A DNA stretch of 64,000 bases from Limanda limanda (lineage: Eukaryota > Chordata > Actinopteri > Pleuronectiformes > Pleuronectidae): assembly GCF_963576545.1 (NCBI RefSeq), contig NC_083646.1, positions 14,797,238-14,861,237 on the forward strand. Reading direction: 5' to 3'. Position numbers and translations under genes: made by a program. This document shows, one piece after another, positions 57,251 to 64,000 of this stretch (positions within the stretch are counted from its first letter, which is position 1; every line of letters begins with the position of its first letter). The notes under the pieces were generated by a model. That model had not been told where the DNA came from and ran no database searches. It worked only from the letters and a program-made list of their open reading frames with translations.

Positions 57251-59570
57251 GTATGAACAAGGAAACACTGATCAAGGCTTATCCTCATCAGGTACAAGCC
57301 ACAGCATGTGAGGAGTATACCAAATTCATCTAATTCACATTTTTGATGGTCTGCGCTTTTCTGGAGGAGGAAAGAGTAGAGGACTGACGGGAAGAACAAG
57401 CTCAGTGTTGTGCTGCTCTGCTTGTTTTGAAGCTACCTCAACCTTAAAACAAATCAATGTTTGGATGGATGATGATAAATTGTTTAAACCCAAGAGAGTC
57501 ACAAGACTGGGTTTCTATGATGCTATACAGAGGCAGCTGGACTTGTTGGTTCACTTCTCATCTGAGAGGCTTCTGTAACTTAACCGAGCTGCTTGTTAAA
57601 TGCTTTTTTCTGATCTGACATTGACGTCTGTCCCGGGTGATCCGATCATGCATGACCGGACACGTTAAAGAAATTGCTTATTACTCAACTGACATCCTCT
57701 GGCCACAGGCAGTTTCATAATGAACCCAAAAATATTTTACTCTTGTCAGTATTTCGCAGGATTTGACTTATTTGAAGAAGTCGGCAGTTTGATTATTATC
57801 AAAAAAAAATTTAATACTATTTCAACACCCACCCTATACAATCATTCACCTTCTCACCAACATATTGACAATAAACTGTCTCAAAACAGCACAACATGTT
57901 TGGTCTAACAGATGTGATGTTTGTTTGAATTTGCATATAGAGGAGATACCAGGTGTAAACGTGGCTCCAGAGAGTTGTTGAAGTCACATGTGAGCTGCTG
58001 ACTCTTCACAGACATGTGACCTGTGATTTAGTTTGACTGCTGAAACTAACTTACCTCAGACTGCTGAAGTAAACTCTTTCTTTTGTTGCGAAAACATAAA
58101 TGGGAAGCACAGAGCACTTTCTGTCTCACTACTGAACAGTGCTTTCACACTGATCTTACAGAGTGATGTAAAGTTTGACACTTCACTTCATAAGGGCTGC
58201 TCTATAACTGCTTAGTAGACAATCATAACACTGTAGCAATGTTAGTCTGTGTAACTCTGCCCAATTCTGGATGTTAATATTTGTTCCAATCTGTTGTTTT
58301 CTAACTGCCCCACAGTTTCCAAAGGTCAGGCTTCTACAGTTGTTACAGAATGACACATAACTGTTTTTTTTATTCATTTCCGAGTCACATTTATGACTTA
58401 AGAACCTGTTAGTGTGCTCTTTTCTTATATTTATTTGTTTCTTGCCTTAATAGAAACACATAAAATCTGAATGCCATGCTGTTGCTTTGCTATCACTGTG
58501 AATTCCCTCTGTAAATGGTAGCTAATTTATAATGGCCTCTCAAATGGGATTTCAAGTGGTTTGGGTTTTTAGTGGAATTGTGTTGCAGGGGGATTTTTGT
58601 TTTGCTCTGTTTGAATTATATTTTTAAATATACATTCCAAACACAGTTGAAATGGGGCACTAGTTAAAGACGTGCCTCGGCTAATCACAAAGCCTCTGTC
58701 ATATACAGACTTAAACAAGAAACCTTTGTCATCAGTAAAAGGACTTTGTACTTTGTGCTTTGTTCAGGATGCCTTGCTTTGTGTTGTTTGCCTTTGTGAG
58801 ACTTTAACAGCTATGAAACTTTCGTGCTGTAGGGAGATTAACTCTTACTCCCATGCTGCCACAGAGTCTGCTAAGTACTGTTCAGTGTTTAGTCTCTATC
58901 TCCAACCCTTGAACACATATTCAGCTTCCCAAATCTAATAAGCTCCAGACATCAGGGTAGACTCTACTCTGTGAATGCTTTTCTTCAGTAAAACCTTATC
59001 ACTGTTGAGAGTTGGAGTAAATGCCCAGAGCCTTAAAATCACTGATGAGAGCATTATCTGTTTAATTTTGGAGATTTATGTCACATGGTCTGTAAAAATG
59101 CTGCATATTGAACGTTAGACAGGAGAGCTTCTATGCAAGGCCAGCGTCTGATCTACAGGATGCAAACTTGAAAATCCCTTGGCTGCTTGTTTTGACCTTC
59201 AAATTACAGGATGCAGTGAAGACATTCCACAGATTTTTAGATTTCAATATGTTTATTGTCAATGAGCTCTGTAGTGACATTTTTACTGTATTTATCAGTC
59301 ATCGGACAATGCTCTCTATTTATGGGGACCTTTTATTACTTCTAACTATGCCAGTGCTTTGCCTGTCATGACAGAAACACATATTTTATGGTGTGTTCAC
59401 TGTCATTTAGTATTTAAGGCCTCAAGATTTACGCAACCTGATTTACAAAGGGAACATCCTCATTCTGTGGATTTCTGCGTCTACTGACAAGTGCTGAGAT
59501 AATCGGTCCGAGCTAAGATATTAAATCACTAATTTCTAACTGTAAATAAAGCAGAGACTCTGTGAGTGTA
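57251..59570 (+). other. slc45a4: slc45a4 3' untranslated region, probable extent
   Basis: Non-coding sequence after the stop. AATAAA occurs at 57870-57875 and again at 59545-59550; the use of either or both is inferred. Confidence 0.4.
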
Positions 59571-61080
59571 TGAGCCATTGTGTTCAAATAGGGAATTGTT
59601 CAGAGAATGTTTTTGACTAAGAGGCAAGGGTTCACAGTTTTGTCAGTGTTAGGAATTCAATTTTGTAATCTTTATGTTATTCTACCGATAAGGCACGAGC
59701 ACAGGAAGTATCCAGCCTGGAATCTGATTTTAAATCTTTCTTTTCACTTTATTCGTCAGTAAATTGAAACACAGAGTTTTCTGTACAGATTCTGTCTCTA
59801 TTACAATAACACAGTTTTTCATTGGAAACTACTGAATGAGAAAAATAATTATTTGTGACCTGATTTTATAAAAATGTTATGAGACGTTTGGGATGATGGT
59901 CTATGTCACTGGTGTGGTTTAATTTGCTTCTTGCTGCTGTACAGAATTTTGTAGAACAAAATCTTGGTATTTAAAACCAATTATTTGAAAAAAAGAGACT
60001 GACAACACTACACATGGTTTGTGTTTTTATTAACAACCTCTCACATCACAGTTTAGCAAACCTCCATCGACAGGACTGAGTGATTGATTTCATCATTACA
60101 TCAAATACTCATAGTACAACAGAAAAATATATTTTCGTAAAAATATCAATTTATGAGATATAAAATGCCAAAATACCTACCAGCAATTTACTAAAATAAC
60201 TACAAATAATAAATAAAAATTACATTTTTTCACAGGTTTATGAAATAACAAATGAAAAGAAGCATGGAATGTTATGATATTGTAAAATGATTGATTTTAT
60301 GTCTGCTTATGTTGATGTTGAATACTTTTTAAAATGGTAAAGTTTGGTTATTTACAATGGCTCCTATATATCATGTCAGACGTATAAGAAACATCCAGAC
60401 GGTATGATGATTATTTTATTTACTTATATTTATGTCCACTGATATTTTCAAATTTGTTTAATAGTTGTAGACATTTAAAAAAGTGGAAAAAAAGACAGCA
60501 TTTGATAGAAAGCCTTTCACACTTTTAGATCTGGAGTCTTCGTTTGTATTTAAAGCTCATTAGTTGAACACTGCCGCCTGCAGGTCAAAGTGTGTTTTTA
60601 CAACATAAAACAAAATAGGATCTTTCCATTATTCAGAATGACCAGAATCAGGTTTTAATGCCAAGCAGCTTACACATACAAGGAATTTGCTGTAGTGTAT
60701 TTGTGCAATTATAAATATAAAAATAGGAAAGAAAATTCAACATTAGTTTGAGTTATAAAGCAGTACAATACTCACACTAGTGTGTCCTTAAGCTGGAAGA
60801 CAAATCAGAGCAAATATTTAAAATTTGTAAAGGGAATACATTTATATTTTTTATTTTTTAATTTTATTATCATTGGTAATATGTAGTAGTTTCTTTTGTT
60901 AGATGGCAGAGATGGTGTGTAAAATCTAGGAAGCTGTTTTTTTTAATTTGAAAACTTAGTTTCATGAATAAACTGTGGAATTTACTGATGGTACAATAGC
61001 CTGTAAAATGACTTTCAATCGGTCAGGCTCTTTTATTTCTCTGTGACCGTTTCCCCGAAGTATCAGTGCGCATGTTTCGG
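59571..61080. other. AT-rich intergenic stretch
   Basis: No gene recognised between the probable slc45a4 3' end and the GC-rich start of the next gene. Confidence 0.5.
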
Positions 61081-61249
61081 TGCAGCAGAGAAACAGGAAG
61101 CGGACTGACAGTAACTCAACATGGGATCCACACACCGCTGCCCTCATTCAGCGCTGGAGGTGCAGGACTGTGCTGAGGGCTCAGCTCCGGGCTGCAGGCA
61201 GGAACCCGCGGGGAGGATAGAGACCAGCGCCCGCCACGTCTGAGAGGAG
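61081..61249 (+). promoter_or_regulatory. Probable non-coding first exon and promoter of the right-edge gene
   Basis: GC-rich stretch with several CpG, ending tctgagaggag before a GT donor (gtcagt) at 61250. It stands 2.3 kb upstream of the first coding exon on the same strand. Confidence 0.45.
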
Positions 61250-63545
61250 GTCAGTGAATCGATCGAGACGTTTTACCGACAGGTTATTGATCTGAGGTGA
61301 AACTTCTGACGGTGGAGAAGCATCCTCTCACCGGTGCAGGCGCTGACGCAGGGTCACATGTCCCAACAACTAAACCTTTAACCTGCAAGACACTTTATTC
61401 TCTTTAGACCTTACAGTACATTTAAAGAGACCGAGGAGACTTGCAAACATTTGTACCTTAGATTATATCTCTGTTATAATTATGAGGGTTAAAAAAGTTT
61501 ATAATAGGCTCAGTGGTTTTCTATTTATTTATCAACTTACATTTGCGTATTTCTTTTAATTTCTATCGAACAACTGGAATAGATATTCTGTGTGTTTTCT
61601 CTAAAGGTGAGATTTAAGTGTGTTCAGTTACATACATTTTTTTTCAAAATTAGTAGAGAAATTAAAAAATAATACACCTTAATGATAATTATGCATTCAA
61701 TAACGTGTATGTATGGAAAACACATGTTAAGATTCCCTGAGATTAAAGACAAAAATTTGCAGAAATGGTCTTAGATGAAAAATCAAAATCAAAGCAACAT
61801 GTTGAGGAGATTTTGTGCACAGATGCAAGCAGGTTGCTGTAGAAATGAGACGAGCACTGTTTAAGTGGGATGTGCAGTTTCCTCTAAGTCCCTGAGCTTC
61901 AGGATTCAGAGGGCACCACAAGCAGCTCAACTCCTCCAGCCTCAGTCTGCTCATTCCCCTGCTCGCTCCTCACTCATCCAGCTCCAGCTTCCTGCACAGC
62001 GACATCCCGTTCTTTGCCCTCAGTCTTCATCTGCTGCTCAGGATACGATCATCTCACTTCACTACTTGCAATCTGCTTTCCCCATCTCGGTTCACTCATT
62101 CAGACACTCACAGATTCTGGGCTCAGACCACGGGTATTTCCTTATTGCTGAATCTATTTGCAGAGGGTTCTAATTGAATCAGGCTCGGCCATCTGACAAA
62201 AACAAACACTAGTTGTTGTTTTTCCCCTGCTAACTGGTGAATATCTGCCCTTTACCTCTGGGAAATGTCTGTTTTTTATAATCTCAGAGAATACTTGAGT
62301 TTTGTTCTCGTAAATTTGTGACTTTGTTCTTGCACTAACCACCTTGATCCAGATCTCAGTGCAAACTCAACCACCTCAGATCTGAAGAAAACAACATAGT
62401 TGTGTGTTATTGTCACTTGTTGTGCTGTTACATGATCAGAAGATGTGAGAAGATTGTGTTGTTGTGGAACTCGCCTGTTTTCTTTTCTTCCAAGGATCAT
62501 ATGATTGTGCTGTATATGATGATGATCGTGTCACATCCTCGGACTAATAATGGAGGGACAGCAGCCGGTCATGTGACACGCTCATTTAATGGGATATTAG
62601 TAAAGTTATGCTGAACATTCCTGCTGCCAAGGGTTGGTTTTCATTTCATTTCAAACATGAGAACAAAGACACATTGTTGCTGCGCTTATTAGAAAATCAA
62701 TTTAAGGGAAGAAAAAAAAAAAACACCAAGTACGATTGAAGTGATTCCTCTTGCAAGTGGCTACAGCTCTGTTCATGAGAAGGCTGTTTTAGATTGACCT
62801 TAGCATTTTGTCCGTGCAGCCCATTCGCTGTGGCCCAGTTTACAAGTAATTTCCTCTGCTTTTGTGTGTTTTTGTGTGTGCTTGTGTGTGTGTGTGTGTG
62901 TCTTCTCCTCTGCACACATGAGTCTAATTTTCCAAGATGACACTTGACCGTCTGGAGCGACAGGGAAATGTGATTAAAAATGTCCCTGTCCCCCCCGCCA
63001 CTGTGGAGAATAAGCAAGCGAATCACAGAGAGAGAGGAAGAGGAGAGGAGGTAGAGCAATGAGTCTGAAAAAAGAATCAATCCTTTTCTACATGAAGCGA
63101 GACTTCCTATGTTTTGTTCCAGAGATGAACTCATGCAGCAGTAACAGATAGCACGGTGCATTGGATACAGTATATACTATTAAGACTTCACACTACAAAG
63201 TACATTCGAATGCACGTGTTCTGAAGTTTTTTTTTACAGAGATACAGCTACAACTTTATGACTCCCTAACAATACATAGAAACAAATATATAGATCGTGT
63301 AGCTGTTATGATTTCTAAAAGGCTGTTTCTACTCCACGCATCTTGAAATAGATCTATGGTGGGAAACAAACAACTGTCTGACCGGATCTATGTTGTTTTT
63401 GATGGAACAACCACTTTGTCATAAAGATAAATGAAACATCTTTCCTCCTTAAAGAAGACAGAACAACAATGAAATATATATTTTCTCTCGGTCATCTGTA
63501 TCTTATCATCACTGTCTGGTTTCCCATGTTTGTTACCTTCAGCAG
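61250..63545 (+). other. Putative 5' intron of the right-edge gene
   Basis: Mostly AT-rich. It includes a short TG tract (62881-62899) and a pyrimidine-rich block near 61920-62060. No coding exon recognised. Confidence 0.4.
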
Positions 63546-63607
63546 GTCTTGGTCGGCCCTTGGTCCAGTTCCCCTGACCCGGCCGGGTCCTGGTCCAGGT
63601 TTCAGTG

Positions 63608-63691
63608 ATGGCGGATCATCTGGCTCCTGCTCTGCTGGAAGCCTGCGTGGTGGTTGGAGCATCTAGTGACAAACTCAGGGAGGTCTACCAG
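63608..63691 (+). CDS. dennd3: First coding exon of a DENN-domain protein, probably DENND3
   Basis: Starts ATGGCGGATCATCTGG and encodes 28 residues: MADHLAPALLEACVVVGASS, then DKLREVYQ, ending in phase 0 at a GT donor (gtattt). A clean acceptor (ttcagcag) opens the exon at 63546. The LLEACVVVG string fits the start of a uDENN module, and DENND3 is the known neighbour of SLC45A4 in human. DENND3 is a Rab12 exchange factor involved in autophagy and endosomal traffic. The exon is short, so the name rests largely on synteny. The rest of the gene lies beyond the window. Confidence 0.6.
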
Positions 63692-64000
63692 GTATTTAAC
63701 TTTAAACGCTCCATGAATGAATGGTGAATATAAATAAACCTAATATTTTATCATCTAAATCTTTTTTTGTTTAGGTTTATTCTTCCACTGATATTAAGGA
63801 TTTAATTTTCAAAACTGATCTGACCATAAAGGCAATATCGCTGTAAACTGTGATATATATATGCAAATTACCAATAGTTCAAATTTAATAAATATTTGAC
63901 TTAAGAAAAGCAAAACATTACGAGAATTTGGTGCAAACAATACAACTTTAACATTCCCAGTGTGATTACGATTAGGTACCTTTGTTGCATGTTGAACATC

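Overview
This window is nuclear DNA from a bony fish, most likely a spiny-rayed teleost. The evidence is long spliced genes with GT/AG introns, protein sequences close to vertebrate orthologues, and a repeat load typical of fish (hAT DNA transposons with 8-bp target duplications, LINE 3' tails, a tRNA-derived SINE, long CA and GA microsatellites). There is no operon, CRISPR array or prokaryotic feature. I rebuilt gene models by hand from splice sites and reading phase.

Layout: (1) 1-27207, minus strand: the 5' two thirds of kif13a, a kinesin-3 motor. It runs off the left edge; 30 coding exons are placed, including a 13-nt microexon and a likely alternative 33-nt exon. (2) 28362-29627, minus: intronless nhlrc1 (malin), a RING/NHL ubiquitin ligase. 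(3) 32585-38694, minus: ptdss1, phosphatidylserine synthase 1, complete in 13 coding exons (467 residues). (4) 38.7-47 kb: intergenic, dominated by nested transposons. A 4.7-kb element has a perfect 8-bp target duplication. Inside it sits a second hAT element, also with a perfect 8-bp duplication, that carries a decayed histone H3 gene fragment. (5) 49059-57250, plus: slc45a4, an SLC45 transporter, with one exon mostly lost in a 200-base assembly gap. (6) 63608 to the right edge, plus: the first coding exon of a gene that is probably dennd3.

The genes do not form one pathway. Their order is informative: kif13a-nhlrc1 are neighbours in human (6p22.3), slc45a4-dennd3 are neighbours in human (8q24.3), and PTDSS1 lies elsewhere on human chromosome 8. 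The window therefore joins two vertebrate synteny blocks. I found no novel multi-gene system. The items most worth checking are the kif13a microexon, the histone H3 fragment captured in a hAT element, the possible kif13a alternative exon, and the CA microsatellite fused to an slc45a4 splice donor.
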